A DNA stretch of 5,705 nucleotides from Lachnospiraceae bacterium (GCA_009774655.1 VSOD01000280.1:1-5705); one strand, 5' to 3'; positions 1 through 5,604 are shown, counted from the stretch's first letter. Notes: a model not told the origin generated them from the letters alone. Numbers and translations are program-made.

Positions 1-60
1 CCCCAATCTGCTTCCCTGACCGCCTGCTAATAGCATGGCATTCATTTCCTTCTTAACCAT
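1..60 (-). CDS. glgC: Glucose-1-phosphate adenylyltransferase GlgC, N-terminal fragment
   Basis: The minus strand from 60 down to 1 is open from an ATG and encodes 20 residues, MVKKEMNAMLLAGGQGSRLG, before the window ends. The segment AMLLAGGQGSRLG is the nucleotide-binding signature (GGxGxRL) at the start of the sugar-phosphate nucleotidyltransferase fold and matches the N-terminus of Bacillota GlgC closely. GlgC makes ADP-glucose from glucose-1-phosphate and ATP, the committed step of bacterial glycogen synthesis in the cytoplasm. Only the start is visible, so allosteric and catalytic residues further in cannot be checked. The ribosome binding site is weak (AAGAG about 10 nt upstream). The gene diverges from murC. 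A GlgD-like paralogue or another nucleotidyltransferase is possible, but the motif fits GlgC best. Confidence 0.85.
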   Translation of the reverse strand, partial: MVKKEMNAMLLAGGQGSRLG

Positions 61-144
61 GTTATGAGCTCTTGTTTTCTAGTTTTTATAAAAATTAATA
101 TAATAATATATTAAAATCTCAACCGGGTTTTATGGCTTTGCATA

Positions 145-173
145 ATTATATCACACTCTGAATTGAAAGTGAA
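145..173 (-). promoter_or_regulatory. Predicted sigma-A promoter for glgC
   Basis: Read on the minus strand, a TTCACT -35 (168-173, four of six consensus bases) is separated by exactly 17 bp from a perfect TATAAT -10 (145-150). It faces glgC and would give an AT-rich leader of about 78 nt before the ATG at 60. No clear operator or riboswitch was recognised in the leader. Confidence 0.6.
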
Positions 174-429
174 TATTATTTACGAATTTATTCTCCCGTT
201 ATTTCGCCTATTATGTTAACAATGCACAATTATCTTCTTTGAAAAAAAATGTATTTGTTGGATTTATATACTGCCGCTTTCTTCTCTGTTATTTTATTCT
301 CTGTCGGATATCAATTATCCCCAAGTCGGTTCCCTGATCCGCAGGCACGCCTTTTTATATGTCCGGCCCCATGTGTTCCGTCCAAAAAACCCCATATCAC
401 GCTTCCGGACTACATTTTCCAAAAACATA
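174..429. other. Noncoding divergent intergenic DNA between the glgC and murC promoters
   Basis: This 256-bp stretch shows no gene I can support. The murC reading frame stays open upstream to an ATG at 249, but the translation there has no recognisable domain, no ribosome binding site and lies upstream of the murC promoter. A weak 6-bp inverted repeat, GTCCGG (361-366) with CCGGAC (405-410), is present, and a single TTATCCCCA at 315-323 is one base off a DnaA box. Neither is strong enough to call. An unrecognised small RNA here cannot be excluded. Confidence 0.5.
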
Positions 430-458
430 TTGGTTTTTTTTGGGCAAATGAGTATAAT
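430..458 (+). promoter_or_regulatory. murC: Predicted sigma-A promoter for murC
   Basis: TTGGTT (430-435) and a perfect TATAAT (453-458) are separated by 17 bp. Transcription would start near 465 and give a leader of about 30 nt. The -35 lies inside an imperfect A/T-tract inverted repeat (CCAAAAA at 419-425 against TTTTTGG at 437-443), which might bend DNA or bind a regulator. The position of this promoter argues against any murC start upstream of it. Confidence 0.65.
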
Positions 459-482
459 ACTAGTAAAAAATGTAAATTTGCC

Positions 483-488
483 AAGGAG
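483..488 (+). promoter_or_regulatory. murC: murC ribosome binding site that fixes its start
   Basis: AAGGAG lies 6 nt before the ATG at 495. It is near-perfect and correctly spaced, while the in-frame ATG at 249 has only an A-tract before it. This decides the start and gives a 459-residue protein instead of a 541-residue one. Confidence 0.85.
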
Positions 489-494
489 ATATCC

Positions 495-1874
495 ATGTAC
501 CAGATCAATTTCAACAGTCCTATTCATATATATTTCATCGGCATCGGCGGCATCAGCATGAGCGGCCTGGCAGAGATCCTTCTGTCGGAGGGCTTTCGCA
601 TATCCGGCTCCGACAGGACCCCTTCCCCGCTCACACACACGCTGGAGGAGCAGGGCGCCGTCGTGCATTACGGCCAGCAGGCGGAGAATATCACGGCAGA
701 CATCGACCTGATCGTCTATACCAGCGCGATCCGTCCCGACAATCCGGAGCTTAGTACCGCCGGCCGCCTGAACATCCCTACCCTGACCCGTGCGCAGCTT
801 CTGGGCCAGATGATGAAAAATTACCAGGTGCCCATTGCCATCAGCGGCACCCACGGCAAGACTACCACCACCTCCATGATCTCCGGGATCCTTCTGGAGC
901 ACAAGGCCGATCCGACACTTTCCATCGGCGGTATCTATAAACCGATCGGCGGCAATATCCGTGTGGGTTCTTCCGAATATTTTGTCACGGAGGCCTGTGA
1001 GTATACCAACAGTTTCCTGAGTTTTTTCCCTAAAATCGGCATCATCCTTAATATAGAAGAGGATCATCTGGATTTCTTTAAAGATATTCATGATATCCGC
1101 AGCTCCTTCCACCGTTTTGCAGAGCTCTTGCCCGCTGACGGCACGCTGATCATAAGCGGCGACATTGACCGTTTCGAAGAGATCACCGAAGGGCTTTCCT
1201 GCCGGATTATCACTTACGGCTCTTCTGCCGGCTGTGACTACCATCCGGCAGGCATCACCTATGATGCGTCGGGTTGTCCCTCTTTCCATCTTATGCGGAG
1301 AAGCGGAAAAGAAGACGTATTCTCTCTGCGCGTTCCCGGCGAACACAATGTCTATAATGCAGTGGCCGCCATCGCGCTGGCAGACCTGCTTGACATTCCC
1401 GTCGAAACGACCGCCGCGGCGCTTCGTTCCTACGGCGGCACCGACAGACGGTTTGAGCATAAAGGTGAAGTGAACGGCATCACCGTCATTGACGACTACG
1501 CCCATCACCCTACGGAAATTGCGGCTACGCTGACGGCTGCCAGAGAACTTCCTCACAAAACCACCTGGTGTGTCTTCCAGCCTCACACATACACGCGGAC
1601 GAAGACCTTTCTTGCAGACTTTGCCAAATCGCTGTCTCTGGCAGACGAGATCGTCCTCGCAGACATCTACGCGGCCAGAGAGAAGGATACGCTGGGCATC
1701 AGCTCGCAGACGCTGCAGGCAGAGATCGAGAAGCTGGGACACCGCTGTTATTATTTCCCCTCTTTTTCGGAAATTGAAAGTTTCCTTTTAGAAAATTGCA
1801 CAAAAGGGGATCTGTTGATAACTATGGGCGCCGGAGATATCGTAAAAGTCGGCGATCACCTGTTACAGAAATAA
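495..1874 (+). CDS. murC: UDP-N-acetylmuramate--L-alanine ligase MurC
   Basis: MurC joins L-alanine to UDP-N-acetylmuramate using ATP, the first amino-acid addition to the peptidoglycan stem peptide, in the cytoplasm. The 459-residue protein has the normal family length and three Mur-ligase domains. The N-terminal Rossmann domain carries GIGGISMSG (16-24), which binds the UDP-sugar. The central ATPase domain carries the P-loop GTHGKTTTT (118-126), EACEY (166-170), NIEEDHLD (186-193) and PGEHNVYNA (281-289). The C-terminal domain carries DDYAHHPTEI (333-342), FQPHTYTRT (361-369) and MGAGD (444-448). GIGGISMSG and DDYAHHPTE with FQPHTYTR separate MurC from MurD, MurE and MurF. The gene has its own promoter and ribosome binding site. 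No classic U-tract terminator follows; only a palindrome in the downstream gap could slow transcription, so some read-through into the dnaD cluster is possible. Confidence 0.97.
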   Translation: MYQINFNSPIHIYFIGIGGISMSGLAEILLSEGFRISGSDRTPSPLTHTLEEQGAVVHYGQQAENITADIDLIVYTSAIRPDNPELSTAGRLNIPTLTRAQLLGQMMKNYQVPIAISGTHGKTTTTSMISGILLEHKADPTLSIGGIYKPIGGNIRVGSSEYFVTEACEYTNSFLSFFPKIGIILNIEEDHLDFFKDIHDIRSSFHRFAELLPADGTLIISGDIDRFEEITEGLSCRIITYGSSAGCDYHPAGITYDASGCPSFHLMRRSGKEDVFSLRVPGEHNVYNAVAAIALADLLDIPVETTAAALRSYGGTDRRFEHKGEVNGITVIDDYAHHPTEIAATLTAARELPHKTTWCVFQPHTYTRTKTFLADFAKSLSLADEIVLADIYAAREKDTLGISSQTLQAEIEKLGHRCYYFPSFSEIESFLLENCTKGDLLITMGAGDIVKVGDHLLQK

Positions 1875-1991
1875 TTATTCACAGTATCCACAGAAAATGA
1901 CCGGCTTTTTTACCGGCTTTCTGTGGATATTCTGATGCGGATCATCTCCCGTATTTCGGGAAATCCTGCTGCTCCATCCACATTATCCACA
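1875..1991. promoter_or_regulatory. Cluster of five DnaA-box-like 9-mers
   Basis: Measured against the consensus TTATCCACA, the sites are: TTATTCACA (1875-1883, one mismatch), GTATCCACA (1884-1892, one mismatch), ATATCCACA on the minus strand (1922-1930, one mismatch), CCATCCACA (1974-1982, two mismatches) and a perfect TTATCCACA (1983-1991). The first two abut with no gap, as do the last two, and the inverted box sits between the pairs. The cluster begins one base after the murC stop codon and ends about 80 bp before the predicted start of the dnaD transcript. DnaA-box clusters are known in Bacillota to regulate genes or titrate DnaA. A role in controlling the helicase-loading genes is inferred from position. 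Confidence 0.7.
1885..1929. repeat. 12-bp perfect palindrome containing two DnaA boxes
   Basis: TATCCACAGAAA (1885-1896) is the exact reverse complement of TTTCTGTGGATA (1918-1929), with 21 nt between. The intervening DNA carries a 9-bp direct repeat, ACCGGCTTT, at 1900-1908 and 1912-1920, whose CCGG cores could extend the stem by 4 bp. In RNA this would be a stable hairpin just after murC, but no U-tract follows, so it is not a standard intrinsic terminator. It may serve mainly as a pair of inverted DnaA sites. Confidence 0.65.
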
Positions 1992-1994
1992 TTT

Positions 1995-2035
1995 GGTAAA
2001 CATCTGTTCTTATTTTTTCTTTGTTACTGTTTACC
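1995..2035. repeat. 8-bp inverted repeat bracketing a T-rich stretch
   Basis: GGTAAACA (1995-2002) and TGTTTACC (2028-2035) are exact reverse complements, with centres 33 bp apart (about three helical turns). The 25 nt between are T-rich on the plus strand. It lies between the DnaA boxes and the dnaD -10 element, a natural place for an operator. The cognate regulator is not recognised. Confidence 0.45.
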
Positions 2036-2037
2036 TA

Positions 2038-2066
2038 TTTTATTTTGGGAAGCGCTATGCTATAAT
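2038..2066 (+). promoter_or_regulatory. Predicted extended -10 promoter for the dnaD-dnaI(-prs) cluster
   Basis: TGCTATAAT at 2058-2066 is a perfect extended -10 element. The -35 region 17 bp upstream is AT-rich with only a poor match (TTTTAT, 2038-2043), as is common where an extended -10 is present and as expected for a promoter modulated by upstream factors. Transcription would start near 2072-2074. Confidence 0.65.
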
Positions 2067-2071
2067 GCCAG

Positions 2072-2090
2072 ATGTGTCCTTCTGACACAT
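2072..2090 (+). promoter_or_regulatory. Hairpin at the predicted 5' end of the dnaD transcript
   Basis: ATGTGTC (2072-2078) pairs perfectly with GACACAT (2084-2090) around a 5-nt loop, CTTCT. It begins at the predicted transcription start. It could stabilise the 5' end of the mRNA, or as DNA act as a repressor site over the start point. The dnaD ribosome binding site is over 20 nt downstream, so the hairpin does not itself hide it. Confidence 0.5.
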
Positions 2091-2126
2091 GTTGTGCTTT
2101 AGGGGTAAGGCGAAGGTGGTGTAGTA

Positions 2127-3242
2127 ATGAGTTGTTTCACAATTTATCAGGATAACCATACCGATTCGACAGTTATTTCCAATCGGTTTATCGACGAATA
2201 CATGAAGGCTGCCAATGATGCGCAGCTTAAGATCTATCTGTATCTGCTCCGTATGATGAGCGCCAGCCGCGCTACCAGTATCTCTGATATTGCGGATATT
2301 TTTAACTATACGGAGAAGGACGTGATGCGTGCCCTGAAATACTGGGAGAAGAATCAGCTCCTGACACTTGATCTGGACGAGCATAAGAACGTGATCGGCA
2401 TCCATCTGAAGGATTTTTCCGCGTCTGCTCCGGCTGCATCCACGCCGGCCGCAGCGCCGCTTGCCTCGGTGGTGCCCATCTCTTCCAAGCTGGCAGTATC
2501 CGGCCAGGCGTCAGCGGCTCCACGAGAAGTTCCGGAGCCCGCCCCGGAACCGGAAGAACCTGCCGATACTTCGCTTGACAATATCTATGTGAAGCCCAAC
2601 TATACGCTGGACGAGCTGAAGGCTTTCAAATCCGACGAGGCCACTGCCAGACTGCTTTTCGTGGCGGAGCAGTATCTGCGCAAAACGCTCAGCGCCAATG
2701 ATGTGCGGACGATCCTTTTTATCTCGGACAGGCTCGCCTTCTCCGAAGACCTGATCGACTATCTGATCCAGTACTGTGTGGATCACGGCAAGAAGGATCT
2801 GCGCTATATCGAGAAGGTTGCCATCAGCTGGGCACAGCAGGGGGTGACCACTCCCGGACAGGCTGCCGGAATGGCCGGCAAATACGACAGATCAGTCTAT
2901 GAGATCATGAAAGCGCTTGGCAAGAACGGCACCCCAACGAAGACGGAGGTCTCCTATATCACACGCTGGACGAAAGAATACGGCTTTGGTACCGATATTG
3001 TTTTTGCCGCCTGCGAGCGCACCGTACTGGCGACAGACAGACATCGTTTCGAGTATGCCGACAGGATCCTTGCCAGCTGGCACAAATCCGGCGTACACAG
3101 CATAAACGATATTCAGTCTCTGGACGAGCATTACCATCGGACGAAACCCGCCAAAGCAGCCGCCGTCACCAACAAGTTCAACCAATTTACACAGAACAGC
3201 TACGATTTCGATGCTTTAGAACAGGAACTGATCAGCAATTAA
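2127..3242 (+). CDS. dnaD: DnaD-domain primosome protein (helicase-loading)
   Basis: The 371-residue protein has the DnaD/DnaB architecture of Bacillota primosome proteins, which remodel DNA at origins or stalled forks and help bring in the helicase-loader complex. Residues 1 to about 95 form a winged-helix (DDBH1-like) domain. Residues about 96-150 form a low-complexity linker rich in Ala, Pro and Glu. Two tandem DnaD_B (DDBH2) domains follow, at about 158-245 and 255-336, each with the family YxxxIxxxW-type motif: YIEKVAISW (227-235) and YADRILASW (310-318). The tail NKFNQF...YDFDALE (349-365) matches the short C-terminal motif seen in clostridial relatives, as I recall them. The ATG at 2127 is preceded by AAGGTGGT at suitable spacing. 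The helicase-loader gene follows after 34 nt. Whether it is functionally DnaD-like or DnaB-like cannot be told from sequence; two DnaD_B domains are typical of the clostridial form. Confidence 0.9.
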   Translation: MSCFTIYQDNHTDSTVISNRFIDEYMKAANDAQLKIYLYLLRMMSASRATSISDIADIFNYTEKDVMRALKYWEKNQLLTLDLDEHKNVIGIHLKDFSASAPAASTPAAAPLASVVPISSKLAVSGQASAAPREVPEPAPEPEEPADTSLDNIYVKPNYTLDELKAFKSDEATARLLFVAEQYLRKTLSANDVRTILFISDRLAFSEDLIDYLIQYCVDHGKKDLRYIEKVAISWAQQGVTTPGQAAGMAGKYDRSVYEIMKALGKNGTPTKTEVSYITRWTKEYGFGTDIVFAACERTVLATDRHRFEYADRILASWHKSGVHSINDIQSLDEHYHRTKPAKAAAVTNKFNQFTQNSYDFDALEQELISN

Positions 3243-3276
3243 AGAGCCGCTGAGACAGCATTATAAGGAGCATAAA

Positions 3277-4248
3277 GTGTCCCTGACAAACGCGCAATAC
3301 GATACGATCCTTCATCAATATGAGATAAAGCAGCTGAAAAGCCGCCGTGAGGCAGAGCGCCGGCTTGCCTGTGTCTACGACCGCATTCCCGGATACCGGG
3401 ATCTGGAAGACATGGTGGCGGCCGTCTCCGTAGCCCAGGGCAGGAAGCTGCTTTGCGGTGACGAGGAGGCCATGGAAGACCTGCGCGATTCGCTGGCCGA
3501 ATTATCGGGCCGCAAAGCGCAGCTTCTGGAGGACGCCGGCTTTGCCCCGGATTATCTGAAACCGGTCTATGAATGCCCGGACTGTCAGGATACGGGCTAT
3601 ATCGGCAGCGAGAAATGTCACTGTTTTAAGCAGGCCATGATCACCCTGCTCTATGAACAGTCCAACATACGCGAAATGCTCCGCACAGAGAATTTCGATA
3701 CTCTGTCCTATGAGTATTATGAGGGCGAGGACCTGTCCCGTTTTAAGAATGCGGTGCGGACCTGCCGAAACTTTGTCAAAAATTTCAATTCCGACTACCA
3801 TAATCTCTTCTTTTATGGTACAGTGGGGACGGGAAAATCTTTTCTCTCCGGTTGTGTTGCCAAGGAACTGATCGAGAGCGGTCATTCCGTGATCTATTTC
3901 AGCACCACCGGCCTGTTTGATTTATTATCCAAGAATTCCTTTGATTATAAGAATAGAGAAGAACTGCGTGAAACCTACGCGGATCTGTATCAGTGCGATC
4001 TGCTGATCATCGATGACCTGGGCACCGAACTGACCAACCAGTTTGTGACATCCCAGCTTTTTGCTCTTCTGAACGAGCGCCATATGGGGAAAAAGGCTAC
4101 CATCATCTCCACCAACCTTTCTCTGGAAGAATTGCGGAACCGATACTCTGACCGTATCTTTTCCCGAATCACGAGCCACTATGAAATCTGTAAGCTGACC
4201 GGACAGGATATCCGTATGTACAGAAAACGCCTGATGAACAGAAAGTGA
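3277..4248 (+). CDS. dnaI: AAA+ helicase-loader ATPase, DnaI/DnaC family
   Basis: The 323-residue cytoplasmic ATPase is expected to load the replicative helicase onto single-stranded DNA. Residues 1 to about 95 are helical and highly charged. A zinc-finger-like cluster follows, CPDC (100-103) and CHC (114-116), corresponding to the zinc-binding N-terminal region by which B. subtilis DnaI contacts the helicase. The AAA+ domain has Walker A GTVGTGKS (181-188), Walker B LLIIDDLG (242-249), sensor STN (278-280) and the FSRI...GQDIR region (295-313) with basic sensor or arginine-finger residues. The start is GTG, supported by AAGGAG six nt upstream. Length is close to DnaI (about 310). The stop codon lies 10 nt before prs. 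IstB-like transposition ATPases share this fold, but the zinc cluster, the N-terminal domain and the DnaD neighbour favour a replication loader. Some databases name such genes dnaC. Confidence 0.9.
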   Translation: MSLTNAQYDTILHQYEIKQLKSRREAERRLACVYDRIPGYRDLEDMVAAVSVAQGRKLLCGDEEAMEDLRDSLAELSGRKAQLLEDAGFAPDYLKPVYECPDCQDTGYIGSEKCHCFKQAMITLLYEQSNIREMLRTENFDTLSYEYYEGEDLSRFKNAVRTCRNFVKNFNSDYHNLFFYGTVGTGKSFLSGCVAKELIESGHSVIYFSTTGLFDLLSKNSFDYKNREELRETYADLYQCDLLIIDDLGTELTNQFVTSQLFALLNERHMGKKATIISTNLSLEELRNRYSDRIFSRITSHYEICKLTGQDIRMYRKRLMNRK

Positions 4249-4258
4249 GGATCCTTTC

Positions 4259-5449
4259 ATGACGAAACGCGAAGAAAAAAGAAATCTTGAAACCATCCCG
4301 GTAGGTTCCCTCGGCATCATCCCGCTGGCCGGATGCAAGCCTCTGGGCGAAAAGGTAGACTATTATCTGGTAAAATGGAGAACCGAACGCGAGAGCGAGC
4401 ACAAAGACTCCCTGGCCTTCTCCGGCTACCAGCGGGATTCCTATATTCTGGAGGCAACAGTGCCCCGGTTCGGCTCCGGCGAAGCCAAAGGCGTGATCAA
4501 GGAATCGGTTCGCGGCTCAGACCTCTATCTTCTGGTGGACGTGGCCAACTACAGCCTGACCTATTCTCTCTGCGGCCATGAGAACCACATGTCACCGGAC
4601 GACCATTATCAGGATTTAAAGCGTATCATCGCCGCCGTGGGCGGCAAGGCGAGACGGATCACTGTCATCATGCCCTATCTCTATGAGAGCCGCCAGCACA
4701 AGCGTTCCGCCAGAGAATCTCTGGACTGCGCCCTGGCCCTGCAGGAAATGGTCAATATGGGCGTAGACAATATCATCACGTTTGACGCCCACGATCCCCG
4801 CGTGCAGAATGCCATCCCGCTGAACGGTTTCGAGACCGTACAGCCTGCTTATCAGTTTATCAAAGGACTTTTGGGCCATGTGAAAGGCCTGCAGATCGAC
4901 AACGACCACATGATGGTGATCAGCCCAGACGAGGGCGGTATGACGAGAGCGATCTACATTGCCAACGTGCTTGGTCTTGATATGGGTATGTTCTACAAGA
5001 GACGGGACTACACCCGCATCGTCAACGGCCGCAACCCCATTGTGGCCCATGAATTCCTCGGTTCCAGCATAGAAGGCAAGGATATGATCATCATAGATGA
5101 TATGATTTCCTCCGGCGAAAGTGTCCTGGAAGTGGCAAGCGCCCTTAAGGAACGCAAAGCCAACAGAATCTTCGTATTCGCCACCTTCGGCCTTTTTACC
5201 GCCGGTCTTGAAGGGTTCGATAAGGCATATGAAGACGGCCTGATCCACCGTGTGCTGACCACCAACCTGATCTACCAGACGCCGGAACTGCTTAGCCGCG
5301 AGTGGTACATCGACTGCGATATGAGCAAATACATTGCCTATATCATCGACACCCTGAATCACGATACTTCCATCAGCGATCTGCTCAATCCTGTGGAGAG
5401 GATCCAGTCGGCGGTGGCACGGTATCATGAAGAGGAGCCGGAGGCATAA
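4259..5449 (+). CDS. prs: Ribose-phosphate pyrophosphokinase (PRPP synthase), long divergent form
   Basis: This enzyme makes PRPP from ribose-5-phosphate and ATP for purine, pyrimidine, NAD, His and Trp synthesis. The 396 residues exceed the usual 310-320. The N-terminal fold aligns through RFGSGEAKGVIKESVRGSDLY (split around 70-90) after an extension and an apparent insertion near 41-62. Conserved active-site stretches are SRQHKRSARES (144-154, ATP-binding RQ), FDAHDP (175-180, catalytic His), SPDEGGMTRA (222-231) and YKRRD (246-250, catalytic flexible loop). The PRPP-binding loop reads DDMISSGES (280-288), where classical enzymes have DDxxDTxGT, so the third acidic residue is Ser. The ATG is preceded by GTGAGG, which overlaps the dnaI stop, with only 10 nt between genes, indicating co-transcription and perhaps translational coupling. 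Family assignment is firm; kinetic or regulatory divergence is inference. Confidence 0.92.
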   Translation: MTKREEKRNLETIPVGSLGIIPLAGCKPLGEKVDYYLVKWRTERESEHKDSLAFSGYQRDSYILEATVPRFGSGEAKGVIKESVRGSDLYLLVDVANYSLTYSLCGHENHMSPDDHYQDLKRIIAAVGGKARRITVIMPYLYESRQHKRSARESLDCALALQEMVNMGVDNIITFDAHDPRVQNAIPLNGFETVQPAYQFIKGLLGHVKGLQIDNDHMMVISPDEGGMTRAIYIANVLGLDMGMFYKRRDYTRIVNGRNPIVAHEFLGSSIEGKDMIIIDDMISSGESVLEVASALKERKANRIFVFATFGLFTAGLEGFDKAYEDGLIHRVLTTNLIYQTPELLSREWYIDCDMSKYIAYIIDTLNHDTSISDLLNPVERIQSAVARYHEEEPEA

Positions 5450-5456
5450 TTGTCGT

Positions 5457-5491
5457 CAAAAAATAAGAGCCACTTGAAAATCAAGCGGCTC
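5457..5491 (-). terminator. Intrinsic terminator for a minus-strand transcript
   Basis: On the minus strand, GAGCC-G-CTTGA (5491-5481) and TCAAG-T-GGCTC (5477-5467) form an 11-bp stem with a 3-nt loop, followed by TTATTTTTTG (5466-5457). The central pair is G-U in minus-strand RNA but an A-C mismatch in plus-strand RNA, and only the minus strand has the U-tract. The terminator therefore belongs to a leftward transcript entering from beyond the right edge. It ends 8 bp from the prs stop codon. Confidence 0.75.
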
Positions 5492-5502
5492 CGGTGTATA
5501 AT
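5474..5502 (+). promoter_or_regulatory. Strong predicted sigma-A promoter for a small RNA
   Basis: TTGAAA (5474-5479) and TATAAT (5497-5502) match the consensus at 11 of 12 positions with the ideal 17-bp spacer. No translatable start with a good ribosome binding site follows, but a terminator lies about 60-100 bp downstream, so the product is best explained as a small noncoding RNA. The -35 and most of the spacer sit inside the opposing minus-strand terminator. Confidence 0.7.
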
Positions 5503-5508
5503 CTACTT

Positions 5509-5604
5509 AGAAGTGATCGGAATTGAAATCTCCGATTGCCCTCAGTGAAGAATAACTATAAGAATGGCATCCAACTTTCTCAGGGCGGGATGCTATTTCT
5601 TTTT
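5509..5604 (+). ncRNA. Candidate ~95-nt small RNA, possibly a cis-antisense antitoxin-type RNA
   Basis: The RNA is defined by the promoter at 5474-5502 and the terminator ending at 5604. Its 5' half can fold as a hairpin with GTGATCGGA (5513-5521) pairing to TCCGATTGC (5531-5539), seven Watson-Crick pairs and two wobbles around a 9-nt loop. GCCCT (5538-5542) could alternatively pair with AGGGC (5582-5586) in the terminator loop. The minus strand of the whole stretch lies upstream of a minus-strand terminator, so a leftward transcript would overlap it completely. This layout resembles type I antitoxin RNAs of Bacillota, which overlap the 3' region of a small hydrophobic toxin mRNA. No toxin gene is visible on the minus strand within the window, so the function is inference. 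A free-standing trans-acting small RNA is the main alternative. Confidence 0.55.
5564..5604 (+). terminator. Intrinsic terminator for the small RNA and probably the prs operon
   Basis: ATGGCATCC (5564-5572) pairs with GGATGCTAT (5588-5596), nine pairs with one G-U wobble, around a 15-nt loop, followed by TTTCTTTTT. The wobble becomes A-C on the other strand, so the structure favours plus-strand RNA. It is the only convincing plus-strand terminator after prs. Confidence 0.7.

Noticed and set aside
315..323. TTATCCCCA as an isolated DnaA box
   Set aside because: A single one-mismatch site with no partners nearby is expected by chance in AT-rich intergenic DNA.
361..410. GTCCGG / CCGGAC inverted repeat as a terminator or riboswitch
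   Set aside because: Only 6 bp of stem around a 38-nt loop, no U-tract, and no gene upstream for it to terminate.
249..494. N-terminal extension of murC from the ATG at 249
   Set aside because: The murC promoter (430-458) and AAGGAG (483-488) lie inside this stretch, the translation has no Mur-ligase similarity, and the protein from 495 already has the full family length.
315..1742. 475-codon open frame on the minus strand opposite murC
   Set aside because: It is antisense to a firmly identified gene, has no recognisable domain, and is explained by the codon bias of murC.
1885..1929. Standard Rho-independent terminator of murC
   Set aside because: The stem is strong but the bases after it (TTCTGATGCGG) are not a U-tract, so it is reported as a palindrome only.
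1875..2066. Chromosomal oriC
   Set aside because: The boxes and AT-rich DNA fit, but dnaA, dnaN, rpmH or gidA neighbours are absent, and a regulatory site for dnaD is simpler. Kept only as a finding.
4616..5428. 270-codon open frame on the minus strand opposite prs
   Set aside because: It is fully antisense to prs, with no motif and no ribosome binding site; a codon-usage shadow.
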